Part shown: positions 35,423 through 44,532 of the stretch, one piece after another
How positions within the stretch are numbered: the first letter of the stretch is position 1
Layout of the letters: every line of letters begins with the position of its first letter
NCBI GenBank assembly: GCA_964004625.1
Contig: CAXFOB010000019.1
Span: 1 to 64,000, forward strand
Source: GCA-002697625 sp002697625
GTDB lineage: Bacteria > Bacteroidota > Bacteroidia > Flavobacteriales > BACL11
Direction: 5' to 3'
Length of the DNA stretch: 64,000 nt
The notes under the pieces: model-generated
Databases searched by the model: none
What the model was told of the DNA's origin: nothing
The model's input: the letters and a program-made list of their open reading frames with translations, nothing else
Program-made: the position numbers and the translations under genes

Positions 35423-36214
35423 ATGGACATCATTTGGGAACCAATATTTACTATAGGAACTTACAACATATCCTTTATGGATATTATTGATTTGAGTTTG
35501 GTTTCCTATTTACTATACAGATTATATAAATTAGCCAGAGGCACTGCAGCTATCAATATATTTTTCAGTCTAATAGCTATTTACTTTCTATACCAACTTG
35601 TAGATGTACTCCGCATGAAATTTATCACACAAATTCTAGGAGGGTTTATTAGTATTACTTTTATTGTGATTGTAATTTTATTTCAACAAGAAATTAGAAA
35701 ATATTTAAGTCAATTGGGAAAAGGAAAATTGATAAAAAATAAGTATTTATTAAAATTTTTTAATTCTGAAAATGAAGATAAATTAAACACACGAGCAATT
35801 GTAAAAGCATGTACTGAGTTTCAAAAGACAAATACAGGAGCAATAATTGTTATAACCCAAACAGATGATTTAAGTTTTATTTGCGAAAATGCAGTGCAAA
35901 TTGACAGTAAAATTAGCTACCCTTTACTAGATAGTATATTTTATAAAAACTCTCCGTTACATGATGGAGCAATTGTAATCAGAAACAACAGAATTATAGC
36001 AGCTAGGTGTATTTTACCGGTAACTAATGATGAGGATTTTCCGGGAGAATTAGGAATGAGACATAGAGCTGCAGTAGGAATTTCAGAACATTCTGATGCA
36101 TTAACAATTATAGTATCTGAACAAAATGGTAAAATTTCGTGCGCTCAAAATGGAAAAATTAGAGTTGACCTAAGTGAAATACAACTAAGAAATACCATAA
36201 ATAAGATTAACTAA
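35423..36214 (+). CDS. cdaA: Membrane diadenylate cyclase CdaA (c-di-AMP synthase)
   Basis: 263 residues: three membrane helices (about 15-90) then the DAC domain. Catalytic motifs are intact: Asp181-Gly182-Ala183 in SPLHDGAIVI and Arg213-His214-Arg215 in GMRHRAAVGISE. It condenses two ATP into c-di-AMP, which controls potassium and osmotic balance and cell-wall homeostasis. Co-transcribed with folP. Its stop lies 4 bases from that of the convergent isocitrate dehydrogenase. Confidence 0.95.
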   Translation: MDIIWEPIFTIGTYNISFMDIIDLSLVSYLLYRLYKLARGTAAINIFFSLIAIYFLYQLVDVLRMKFITQILGGFISITFIVIVILFQQEIRKYLSQLGKGKLIKNKYLLKFFNSENEDKLNTRAIVKACTEFQKTNTGAIIVITQTDDLSFICENAVQIDSKISYPLLDSIFYKNSPLHDGAIVIRNNRIIAARCILPVTNDEDFPGELGMRHRAAVGISEHSDALTIIVSEQNGKISCAQNGKIRVDLSEIQLRNTINKIN

Positions 36215-36218
36215 TACT

Positions 36219-38447
36219 CTATAAAGAGTTAACTATCTCATTTAAAGTATTACTTGGTCTCATTACTTTATAAACCAAATCTGTATCAGGGTAATAATAA
36301 CCATCTATCGCTTGTGTTTTACCTTGAGAATTATTTAACTCCCTAACTATTATATCTTCAGATAGGTTTAATTTCTCAGACACTTTTGAAAATATTTCTT
36401 TTAACTCAACATCTTCTGACTGTATAGACAATTCCTCCGCCCAATATTTTGCTAAATAATAATGAGACCCTCTATTATCTAACTCACCTACTTTTCTTTT
36501 AGGGGATTTACCTGAATTTAACAAATTTTCAGTAGCTAACTCTAAAGCATTGGCTATTATCTTTGCTTTACTATTTTTACTTACTTCAGAAAGATGTCTT
36601 AACGATTCAATCAATGCTAAAAACTCACCAAGAGAGTCCCATCTTAAATGTCCTTCAGACACTAATTGTTGAACATGTTTAGGAGCAGAACCTCCCGCAC
36701 CAGTTTCAAATAAACCACCCCCATTCATTAAAGGTACAATAGAGAGCATCTTTGCAGAAGTACCAAGTTCTAAAATCGGAAACAAATCTGTTAGGTAATC
36801 CCTTAAAACATTTCCTGTAACTGAAATAGTATTCTCGCCATTCTTTACTCGTTTCAAAGTAAACTGACAAGCATCATAAGAATTTAAAATTTGAATATCT
36901 AAACCATTTGTATCATAATCATTAAGATATATATTTACTTTCTTAATGATTTCAGAATCATGAGATCTATTCTCATTTAACCAGAATATTGCTGGCCAAT
37001 TTGTCGATCTAGCTCTATTTACCGCAAGTTTTACCCAGTCTTTAATCGGTTCATCTTTGGTTTGACACATTCTCCATATATCACCTTCCTGTACATTATG
37101 CTGAATTAAAATTTCTCCAGATAAATCGACTACTCTCACTATACCATTTCCTGTAATTTCAAAAGTCTTGTCATGAGAACCATATTCTTCGGCCTTTTTA
37201 GCCATTAAACCAACATTAGGAACTGTACCCATTGTGGTAGGATTAAAGGCTCCATTCTTTTTACAGAAATCAATAGTTGCAGAATATACACTAGCGTAAG
37301 AACTATCTGGAATAATTGCTTTTGTATCCTCTGTTTCATTATTCTTATTCCACATTTGACCAGAATTTCTAATCATAGCCGGCATAGAAGCATCAATAAT
37401 CACATCAGAAGGAACATGAAGATTTGTAATTCCTTTATCGGAATCTACCATTGCTAAGTCAGCATTTTCAGAGAAAGAATTTTCAATATCTTGTTCAATT
37501 TCTTGTTTCTTATCTGAAGGTAAGTCTTCAATTTTACTCATTAAATCTCCAAACCCATTTTTAAAATCTACTCCTAAATCATTAAATGTATCAGCATGTT
37601 TCTCTATTAAATCAGAGAAATAAACCCTTACCGCATGAGCGAAAATTATTGGATCAGAAACCTTCATCATAGTTGCCTTCATGTGGAATGACAATAAAAT
37701 ACCTGTCTCTTTTGCATCATTGATTTCTTTCTTTAGGAAAGATAACAAAGAGTTCTTACTCATCACAGAAGCATCAATAATTTCCTTTGAAAGGAGAGGA
37801 ATACCCTCTTTTAATATAGAAACCGAACCATCATCTGTAAGAAATTCAATTTTCACGTTAGTCGACCCATCTATACAAACTGATTTCTCATTGTGAAAGA
37901 AATCTCCCTCAGTCATAGTAGATACATGAGTTCTAGAATCTGAATTCCACCTCCCCATTGAATGAGGGTTTATTTTAGCATAATTTTTAACCGCTTTAGG
38001 AGCTCTTCTATCAGAATTCCCTTCTCTTAATACAGGGTTCACAGCAGAGCCTTTAATTTTGTCATATATTCTTTGAACTTCTCTTTCATTATCATCTTTA
38101 GGAGAATCCGGGTAAGAAGGTACCTGCATTCCTTTCTGTTGTAACTCCTTGATTGTTGCTTTTAACTGAGGAACCGAGGCTGAAATATTAGGTAACTTTA
38201 TAATATTTGCTGCTGGATTTTTAACCAATTCTCCTAACTCTGCTAAAGCATCATTTACTCTTTGATCTTCTTGTAAATATTTCGGAAAAGCAGACAAGAC
38301 TCTTGCCGCTAATGATATGTCTTTTGTTTCTACATTTACCCCAGCTTTTGCTGTAAAAGCATTTATAATGGGTAATAAAGAATGAGTTGCCAACATTGGA
38401 GCCTCATCGGTTTTAGTATATATAATTTTTGATTTAATATCACTCAT
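36219..38447 (-). CDS. icd: NADP-dependent isocitrate dehydrogenase, monomeric type
   Basis: 742 residues from the ATG at 38447 (MSDIKSKIIYTKTDEAPMLATHSLLP); an in-frame TTG 13 codons earlier is rejected since it lies in the M16 gene and departs from the family. The monomeric IDH is about twice the length of the common dimeric enzyme; blocks such as NPHSMGRWNSDSRTHVS and SLGEFLALIESLRHL are characteristic. It oxidatively decarboxylates isocitrate to 2-oxoglutarate. It begins 28 bases after the M16 stop, probably in the dnaX-M16 transcription unit or with an internal promoter. Confidence 0.96.
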   Translation of the reverse strand: MSDIKSKIIYTKTDEAPMLATHSLLPIINAFTAKAGVNVETKDISLAARVLSAFPKYLQEDQRVNDALAELGELVKNPAANIIKLPNISASVPQLKATIKELQQKGMQVPSYPDSPKDDNEREVQRIYDKIKGSAVNPVLREGNSDRRAPKAVKNYAKINPHSMGRWNSDSRTHVSTMTEGDFFHNEKSVCIDGSTNVKIEFLTDDGSVSILKEGIPLLSKEIIDASVMSKNSLLSFLKKEINDAKETGILLSFHMKATMMKVSDPIIFAHAVRVYFSDLIEKHADTFNDLGVDFKNGFGDLMSKIEDLPSDKKQEIEQDIENSFSENADLAMVDSDKGITNLHVPSDVIIDASMPAMIRNSGQMWNKNNETEDTKAIIPDSSYASVYSATIDFCKKNGAFNPTTMGTVPNVGLMAKKAEEYGSHDKTFEITGNGIVRVVDLSGEILIQHNVQEGDIWRMCQTKDEPIKDWVKLAVNRARSTNWPAIFWLNENRSHDSEIIKKVNIYLNDYDTNGLDIQILNSYDACQFTLKRVKNGENTISVTGNVLRDYLTDLFPILELGTSAKMLSIVPLMNGGGLFETGAGGSAPKHVQQLVSEGHLRWDSLGEFLALIESLRHLSEVSKNSKAKIIANALELATENLLNSGKSPKRKVGELDNRGSHYYLAKYWAEELSIQSEDVELKEIFSKVSEKLNLSEDIIVRELNNSQGKTQAIDGYYYPDTDLVYKVMRPSNTLNEIVNSL

Positions 38448-38475
38448 CAATTTTCTTTTTCTTATTATAATTCGA

Positions 38476-41412
38476 TTAATATCCAAAAATATCCTCTAAA
38501 GTTAAGAATTTTATTTCCCCATATTCTTTCAAAACATCCATGTCTAATTTTTCTTTGTCACCTAATATCATTACAACTCTATTTTTACCAGCGACATAAT
38601 TATTATGAAAATCAAGTAAAGTGGTCATATCAAAATTTTGAACTTTATTATAAATATCTTCTCTAAGATCATAATTTATTCCCATTTTCTGTGCTTTTTC
38701 GTACTCTGAAAGAATCTTAGATTTCGTCAACCTTTCCGTCCTTATTTTTTGCTCTATTCCTTCTTTAGCATTATTCATATTTTCATCTGCTTGGGGCATG
38801 TTCTCTAACAAGTCCGTCATACTATATAAAGCTTCTTGTAGTTTATCAGATTGAGTTCCCACGTAAGAAAATGAATAATGAGATTTATCTCCCTCCTTGG
38901 GAATTGAATAAGTACTATAAACAGAGTAAGCTAATGCTTTTGATTCTCTCATGTCTTGAAAAACAATAGAACTCATTCCTCCTCCAAAATAAGAGTTGTG
39001 AAATTTGATTTTAGGAATATCTGTAATATTTAACAAACCTCCTTTTGCAAGTAATAATATTTCTGCTTGCTGCATTTCATAATCTACCACAAAAACTGTG
39101 GGAATATCCAAAGGTAATTCTTCATAACTTACTCCCTCCGGAATATCTTTTAGATTTGTATTACTTGTATGATATGTATTTAAATTATTAGAAATCTCAT
39201 TTATATTCTCAGGACCATAGTAGATAATTCTATGATTATAAGAAGATAGATTCTTAATCAAATCTAATAGTTCAGAAGATGTAACATTATTCAACTCTTC
39301 TTCAGACATTTTGTTTCTAAAAGCAGAATTTTCACCATGTTTAGCATAGTTCATCATAGCAGACCACAAAATAGTTTGCTTATTTAGTTTTGCATCATTT
39401 CTTTCTTTCATTTTAGCTAGTTTCAAGTTAACTAAAGCATCCTCATCTGCTATAGCATTTGCCAAGATATTCTCAAATAGAACTAGTGAAGTTTCAAAAT
39501 TAGATTGCAACCCACTTAATGTTACTTGAGTTTTATCCGATCCACAACTTACAGATAAGTCGCAACCTAACTTGTAGAACTCTTGCTGAACCTCAGCTGG
39601 GGACAACTCTTCAGTCCCTAAAAATTTAAGGTAATCTGTTGCTAATTTTAACCTTTTTTCATGATTAGTTCCCATGTCAACAATATAGTTCAACCTAAAT
39701 CTTTCATTCTCTGTATTCTCTTTATATATCAATGAAACATCTCCTACAGTTGATTTCTTAATATCTTCTTCAAAATTCAAGAATACTGGTTCAATATCCT
39801 TTACCTTTTCTTCTGACAAAGAAACCAAAAAATCAGATTGGTCCTCTCTATTTACACTTACAGGAGTAATAACCGGTTTTTCTACTTTAGGAATTGAAGT
39901 GTCTTCTCCATTTCTTTTGTACACAACTACAAAATTATCATCCGAATAATTTGCATTTGCAAAATTGATAATATCTTGTTTTGTTATTTTCTCTAACTCA
40001 GACATTTCGTTTTGATGTTCACTCCAAGGTATATCTAATATAAAAGCATCCACAAATTCATTTGCTCTACCACTATTAGATTCCATCTTTTTAATCTGAC
40101 TTAGTTTTAAATCTGAAAGAATAGCTCCAACTAACCAATCTGGGAAATTTCCAACTTTCACTTCCTTTATTTGAGATAATAACAAATCTTTTACTTCCTC
40201 TAAAGTTTGACCAGGTTTTGGACTACCATAAAAACCATGTATAGAATAATCTTTCATCACCATTGGAAAACAACCTCCTCCAATTACTTTCTGAGATTGA
40301 TTTAAGTTAAGGTCAATTAAACCAGCAGAAGAATTAGACAAGACCATATCCATCATGGTTAACAGTCTTGATTGTTCTGTGTTTGCTCCATCAAAACGGA
40401 ACCCTATATATAATCTTTCTGCCTCAGGACCCCAAACTTCTTTTTCTACAACAGCATTTAAATGAGATTCTTGAATTACATCAAAAGAAGGATCATCTTT
40501 TCTTTCAAATCCTCCCCAGTGTTTTTCTACTAATTGAATTGTTTCATCATAATCAAAATCTCCTGAAAGACAAATTGCCATATTATTTGGAACATAATAT
40601 TTGTCAAAATACTTTCTGATTTCTAATAATGAAGGATTTTTAAGATGATCTATAGTCCCTATTGTGGTTTGTTGCCCGTACTGATGAGTTGGAAATAATC
40701 CGTCCAATAAAGCTTCAAACATTTTTCTACCATCATTATCTAAACCTCTATTTTTTTCTTCATATACAGTTTCTAATTCAGTATGAAATAATCTAAAAAC
40801 AGGATATCTAAACCTTTCCGCCTCTAACATTAACCACTTTTCAATCTGATTTGAAGGAATATCATTTATATAAACAGTCTTTTCATTTGAAGTATAAGCA
40901 TTTGTACCTTTTGCACCAAGACCCGTAACCATTTTATCATACTCATTTGCAATAGCAAATTTTGCAGCCTCTCCTGATATAGAATCAATTTGTGACCAGA
41001 CCCTATCTCTATTAACAGTATCTGTCATATCAATTGATCTATATTCCTCATATAGAGATTCAATCTTATCTAATAATGGTTTTTCCTTTTCAAAATCTAA
41101 TGTTCCATAAATATCTGTTCCTTTAAATAACATATGCTCTAAATAATGAGCTAATCCAGTTGCATCTTCAGGGTCATTTTTACTACCCGCTCTAACTGCT
41201 ATATTAGTTTGAACTCTTGGAGCGTCTGCATAAGATGTTAAATATACTTTTAGGCCATTGTCTAGAGTATAAACCCTAGCATTTAAAGGGTCATTATCCA
41301 CATATTCGTAATTATTTTCTGTTTTCATTTTTTCGTTGTTAATTGAACTAAAAGTTAAATAGCCAAGTGATATTAATACTAGTACAATTGTTAAAAATTT
41401 TTTAGTTTGCAT
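38476..41412 (-). CDS. Exported M16 family zinc metallopeptidase (pitrilysin/insulinase-like)
   Basis: 978 residues. N-terminal hydrophobic segment (FLTIVLVLISLGYLTFSS) as signal or anchor, then the active M16 domain with the inverted zinc motif HYLEH at residues 89-93 and the third ligand in ELETVYEEKNR, an inactive partner half, and a C-terminal M16_C region. Two fused clamshell halves degrade unfolded peptides in the periplasm. Located 16 bases downstream of dnaX, so probably co-transcribed, which looks incidental to function. Confidence 0.93.
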   Translation of the reverse strand: MQTKKFLTIVLVLISLGYLTFSSINNEKMKTENNYEYVDNDPLNARVYTLDNGLKVYLTSYADAPRVQTNIAVRAGSKNDPEDATGLAHYLEHMLFKGTDIYGTLDFEKEKPLLDKIESLYEEYRSIDMTDTVNRDRVWSQIDSISGEAAKFAIANEYDKMVTGLGAKGTNAYTSNEKTVYINDIPSNQIEKWLMLEAERFRYPVFRLFHTELETVYEEKNRGLDNDGRKMFEALLDGLFPTHQYGQQTTIGTIDHLKNPSLLEIRKYFDKYYVPNNMAICLSGDFDYDETIQLVEKHWGGFERKDDPSFDVIQESHLNAVVEKEVWGPEAERLYIGFRFDGANTEQSRLLTMMDMVLSNSSAGLIDLNLNQSQKVIGGGCFPMVMKDYSIHGFYGSPKPGQTLEEVKDLLLSQIKEVKVGNFPDWLVGAILSDLKLSQIKKMESNSGRANEFVDAFILDIPWSEHQNEMSELEKITKQDIINFANANYSDDNFVVVYKRNGEDTSIPKVEKPVITPVSVNREDQSDFLVSLSEEKVKDIEPVFLNFEEDIKKSTVGDVSLIYKENTENERFRLNYIVDMGTNHEKRLKLATDYLKFLGTEELSPAEVQQEFYKLGCDLSVSCGSDKTQVTLSGLQSNFETSLVLFENILANAIADEDALVNLKLAKMKERNDAKLNKQTILWSAMMNYAKHGENSAFRNKMSEEELNNVTSSELLDLIKNLSSYNHRIIYYGPENINEISNNLNTYHTSNTNLKDIPEGVSYEELPLDIPTVFVVDYEMQQAEILLLAKGGLLNITDIPKIKFHNSYFGGGMSSIVFQDMRESKALAYSVYSTYSIPKEGDKSHYSFSYVGTQSDKLQEALYSMTDLLENMPQADENMNNAKEGIEQKIRTERLTKSKILSEYEKAQKMGINYDLREDIYNKVQNFDMTTLLDFHNNYVAGKNRVVMILGDKEKLDMDVLKEYGEIKFLTLEDIFGY

Positions 41413-41428
41413 AATTAATTTTGTTTGG

Positions 41429-43168
41429 TTAATAGTCTGGATCTAGCCCTAATTTTTGCTGTAATATTTTAAGTGAGGGATTTTCTTCTTTCATTTTTAA
41501 AAATTTATCTTTTGGAGTATAAGGGATATCTCTTTTTATATCTTCAGTTATATCTGTTGTTAACTCAATAAAATCATTTTTTAATGATGTTCTTAAATAA
41601 TCCATTAACTCTATTTTATTTTCCTCTAATATTTTTTGTTGTGCATCATTAGATATCTTGAGATTTATCTTTATTTTATCTTGTAAATTCGGTACGGATG
41701 AACTTAAAGTAATGAAAAGATTTGTTTTTCCTTCTGCCTTTATTTTTTCTGTATATTCATACCAAACTTTTTGCATTTCAGAGTCAGAAAATGAAGATGA
41801 TTTCTTAGAAATCACCTCTGAAACCTCTTCTTCTTTTTTATCCTTCATTATCTCAGAAAGAGAAAATGAACCTGACCTTACTTTTCTTTTGGGAGCATGT
41901 ACTTCTTCAGGCGTCTCTTCTCGTAGATCTTCTTTTATTTGGGAAACCTGAGAGGTGGAAACTAAAGGAGCTCTATAATCTTTTGGTGAATGTTCTTCTG
42001 TAACAGAAGAAATATCACCATTAGCTTTACCTGGAGTTATTACTTGGCTATTATTGTTTTTTTTTTCAGTAGAAAACTTACCAATAGTTGCCATTTTAAG
42101 TAATGTAAGTTCTACCAAAAGACGTTTATTTTTACTTGCTCTGTATTCTACATCACATTTATTACACATCCTAAGTCCTTTTAGTAAAAACGATAATTCA
42201 CAATTTTTTGATTGATTTAAATATTTCTCTTTTAAATCGTCTCCTTTATCTAATAAAATAACAGTCTGAGAGTCTTTACAAACAAGTAAATCCCTAAAGT
42301 GACTTGCTAATCCCATAATAAATTGATGAGCATCAAAGCCATTTAAAAGAATCTCATTTATAGTTAGCATTACTCGAGAAAAATCATTATCAATTATCTG
42401 ATCTGTTATTTTTAAGAAGTAATCATGATCTAAAATATTTAGATTTTCTATAACACTTTTATAGGTTAATGTTAAATCTGTAGAATCCACTAACCTATCG
42501 AACATTGACAAAGAATCTCTCAACGAACCTCCTGCTTTTTGAGCTATAATATGTAATGCGTCTTGTTCTGATCGTATTCCTTCCTGATTTGAAACATATT
42601 CAAGATGAGATATAATATCCTTCATACCAATACTTTTAAAATCAAAAATTTGGCAACGGGATAATATTGTAGGTATAATTTTATGTTTTTCTGTAGTAGC
42701 TAAAATAAATATAGCGTGTTGAGGAGGTTCTTCTAATGTTTTCAGAAAAGCATTAAAAGCTGATGAAGTCAACATATGAACCTCATCTATAATATAAATG
42801 CTATACTCTCCTATCTGAGGAGCAAACCTTACTTGGTCTACCAAACTTCTAATATCATCAACCGAATTATTTGAAGCAGCGTCTAACTCATGTATATTAA
42901 AGGAATGATTTTCATTAAAAGACAGGCAAGACTCACATTTGTTGCATGGATCACCGTTTTCACTTAAATTTAAGCAATTTATTGTCTTTGCTAAAATACG
43001 TGCACAAGTTGTTTTGCCAACACCTCTTGGACCGCAGAACAAAAAAGAATGAGCTAAATGATTGTTTTTTATAGCCATAGACAATGTATTTGTTATAGCA
43101 GACTGCCCAACTACATCGTTAAATGTAGATGGTCTATATTTCCTAGCAGATACTATAAAATCACTCAT
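41429..43168 (-). CDS. dnaX: DNA polymerase III subunit gamma/tau
   Basis: 579-residue clamp-loader ATPase. Seen: Walker A GPRGVGKT at residues 46-53, zinc-binding cysteines in CLNLSENGDPCNKCESC, Walker B with DEVH, the sensor and arginine-finger region SRCQIFDFK, domain III to about residue 365, then a variable acidic/basic linker and a C-terminal tau-like domain. At residues 368-371 the codons GAA AAA AAA AAC form an A10 run (42057-42066) at the end of domain III; slippage would make a truncated gamma. Own promoter upstream, divergent from rpsF. Confidence 0.95.
   Translation of the reverse strand: MSDFIVSARKYRPSTFNDVVGQSAITNTLSMAIKNNHLAHSFLFCGPRGVGKTTCARILAKTINCLNLSENGDPCNKCESCLSFNENHSFNIHELDAASNNSVDDIRSLVDQVRFAPQIGEYSIYIIDEVHMLTSSAFNAFLKTLEEPPQHAIFILATTEKHKIIPTILSRCQIFDFKSIGMKDIISHLEYVSNQEGIRSEQDALHIIAQKAGGSLRDSLSMFDRLVDSTDLTLTYKSVIENLNILDHDYFLKITDQIIDNDFSRVMLTINEILLNGFDAHQFIMGLASHFRDLLVCKDSQTVILLDKGDDLKEKYLNQSKNCELSFLLKGLRMCNKCDVEYRASKNKRLLVELTLLKMATIGKFSTEKKNNNSQVITPGKANGDISSVTEEHSPKDYRAPLVSTSQVSQIKEDLREETPEEVHAPKRKVRSGSFSLSEIMKDKKEEEVSEVISKKSSSFSDSEMQKVWYEYTEKIKAEGKTNLFITLSSSVPNLQDKIKINLKISNDAQQKILEENKIELMDYLRTSLKNDFIELTTDITEDIKRDIPYTPKDKFLKMKEENPSLKILQQKLGLDPDY
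42057..42066 (-). other. A10 candidate slippage site in dnaX
   Basis: Ten A on the coding strand within GAA AAA AAA AAC. One extra A (or a -1 ribosomal shift) gives AAA CAA TAA and a 372-residue product; one missing A gives a stop after 375 residues. Both stops fall at the domain III boundary. Confidence 0.65.
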
Positions 43169-43194
43169 TCTAATTAGATAAAAATAACGAATTA

Positions 43195-43202
43195 CAAATC
43201 TA
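43195..43202 (-). promoter_or_regulatory. TAnnTTTG -7 box for dnaX
   Basis: TAGATTTG on the minus strand, 26 bases before the dnaX ATG. Confidence 0.6.
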
Positions 43203-43281
43203 ATATTTAAGATGAGAAAAGAGCTGTATTTTTCAAAAAAAATATTTTTTGAATTCGACTACCTGTTTTAAATAGAATTAC

Positions 43282-43289
43282 TAAGTTTG
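43282..43289 (+). promoter_or_regulatory. TAnnTTTG -7 box for the rpsF-rpsR-rplI operon
   Basis: TAAGTTTG, 41 bases before rpsF; the leader is longer than for most genes here, leaving room for S6/S18 autoregulation, though no clear structure was seen. Confidence 0.65.
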
Positions 43290-43330
43290 CAGACCTTTTT
43301 AAAAATGAATATTAACTAAAAAAAAGAACA

Positions 43331-43681
43331 ATGAATCATTACGAAACTGTTTTCATTATGAATCCCGTTTTATCTGAAGACCAGGTAAAGGAAACAGTAA
43401 AAAGATACACTTCTTATTTAAAAAGCAATAATGCTGAGATTGTATCGGAGGAGAATTGGGGACTTAAGAAATTAAAGTATGCCATTCAAAAAAAGAAATC
43501 AGGTTTTTATTACCTGATTGAGTATAAAGCTAACGGAGCTATTTTATCTAACATGGATGTAGAATTTAAAAGAGATGAAACAGTATTAAGATGGCTAACA
43601 GTAAAATTAGATAAATTTGCTGCTGAATATGCCGTTAGAAGAAGAAATAGACTAAGTGAAACTAAAAAATCTGCAGAATAA
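43331..43681 (+). CDS. rpsF: 30S ribosomal protein S6
   Basis: 116 residues beginning MNHYETVFIMNPVLSEDQVKE, with WGLKKLKYAIQKKKSGFYYLIEYKA and a charged C-terminal tail; matches S6 throughout. S6 pairs with S18 on the platform of the small subunit. Its stop overlaps the rpsR start by one base (TAATG). Unlike many bacteria, no ssb gene lies between rpsF and rpsR. Confidence 0.98.
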   Translation: MNHYETVFIMNPVLSEDQVKETVKRYTSYLKSNNAEIVSEENWGLKKLKYAIQKKKSGFYYLIEYKANGAILSNMDVEFKRDETVLRWLTVKLDKFAAEYAVRRRNRLSETKKSAE

Positions 43682-43953
43682 TGGCAAGAAATAAAACAGA
43701 AATTAGATATCTTTCTCCTGTAGATATCGACAAAAGAAGAAAGGAAAAATACTGTCGTTTTAAAAAGATGGGGATTACCTATATTGATTACAAAGATCCA
43801 GATTTTTTAATGAGATTTTTAAATGATCAAGGTAAAATTTTACCTAGAAGAATAACAGGAACATCTTTAAAATACCAAAGAAGATTAGCGACAGCTGTAA
43901 AAAGATGTAGGCAATTAGCCTTATTACCTTACGTAGGAGATAATTTAAAATAA
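43681..43953 (+). CDS. rpsR: 30S ribosomal protein S18
   Basis: 90 residues with the S18 core IDYKDPDFLMRFLNDQGKILPRRITGTSLKYQRRLATAVKRCRQLALLPY. Binds next to S6 on 16S rRNA. Translationally coupled to rpsF and 22 bases ahead of rplI. Confidence 0.98.
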   Translation: MARNKTEIRYLSPVDIDKRRKEKYCRFKKMGITYIDYKDPDFLMRFLNDQGKILPRRITGTSLKYQRRLATAVKRCRQLALLPYVGDNLK

Positions 43954-43975
43954 CAACCCTTAAATACTTATAAAA

Positions 43976-44410
43976 ATGAATATTATATTATTAGAAAATA
44001 TTGAGAAAGTAGGTTTTAAGGATGAAATTATAACTGTAAAAAATGGTTATGGTAGAAATTTTTTAATTCCTCAAGGAAAAGCTATTTTAGCTACTGATTC
44101 TGCTGTTAAGGTTTTAGAAGAAAAACTAAGACAACAAGCTAAAAAAGAAGAAAAAGTAATTGCTGATGCTAATGTAACTGCGGAAACTTTAAAAGAATTA
44201 GATATTAAAATTAAAGCTAAGATTTCAAGCGGAACAAAACTTTTCGGTAAAATCACTCTAGCTCAGTTTATGTCTGCTATTGATGGAATAGAGATTGATA
44301 AAAGCTTTGTTAACATTCCTTCTGCAAAAGAAATTGGAAAGTATGAAGCTACCATCAGACTACATAGAACAGTTACTGTAACCGTTCCTTTTGAAGTAAT
44401 TGCAGAGTAA
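43976..44410 (+). CDS. rplI: 50S ribosomal protein L9
   Basis: 144 residues: N-terminal domain MNIILLENIEKVGFKDEIITVKNGYGRNFLIPQGKA (the L9 signature), a long connecting helix (about 45-75) and the C-terminal domain ending VTVTVPFEVIAE. Slightly shorter than the common 148-150. Last gene of the S6-S18-L9 operon, followed by a strong terminator. Confidence 0.98.
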   Translation: MNIILLENIEKVGFKDEIITVKNGYGRNFLIPQGKAILATDSAVKVLEEKLRQQAKKEEKVIADANVTAETLKELDIKIKAKISSGTKLFGKITLAQFMSAIDGIEIDKSFVNIPSAKEIGKYEATIRLHRTVTVTVPFEVIAE

Positions 44411-44430
44411 ATTACTAGAAAATAATATTG

Positions 44431-44456
44431 AAAAATCCCGTTATTCGGGATTTTTT
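44431..44456 (+). terminator. Intrinsic terminator after rplI
   Basis: AATCCCG-TTATT-CGGGATT stem followed by T6, 21 bases after the rplI stop. Confidence 0.92.
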
Positions 44457-44495
44457 ATTGATTCTATTTTTTAACATATAGTCGCTTACTTTTAT

Positions 44496-44503
44496 TATAT
44501 TTG
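44496..44503 (+). promoter_or_regulatory. TAnnTTTG -7 box for aconitase
   Basis: TATATTTG, 29 bases before the ATG. Confidence 0.65.
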
Positions 44504-44532
44504 CAATACTAATTAAAAACCAAATTTAGAGT

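Noticed and set aside
38448..38486. Upstream extension of isocitrate dehydrogenase to a TTG
   Set aside because: It overlaps the M16 coding end; the ATG at 38447 matches the family start.
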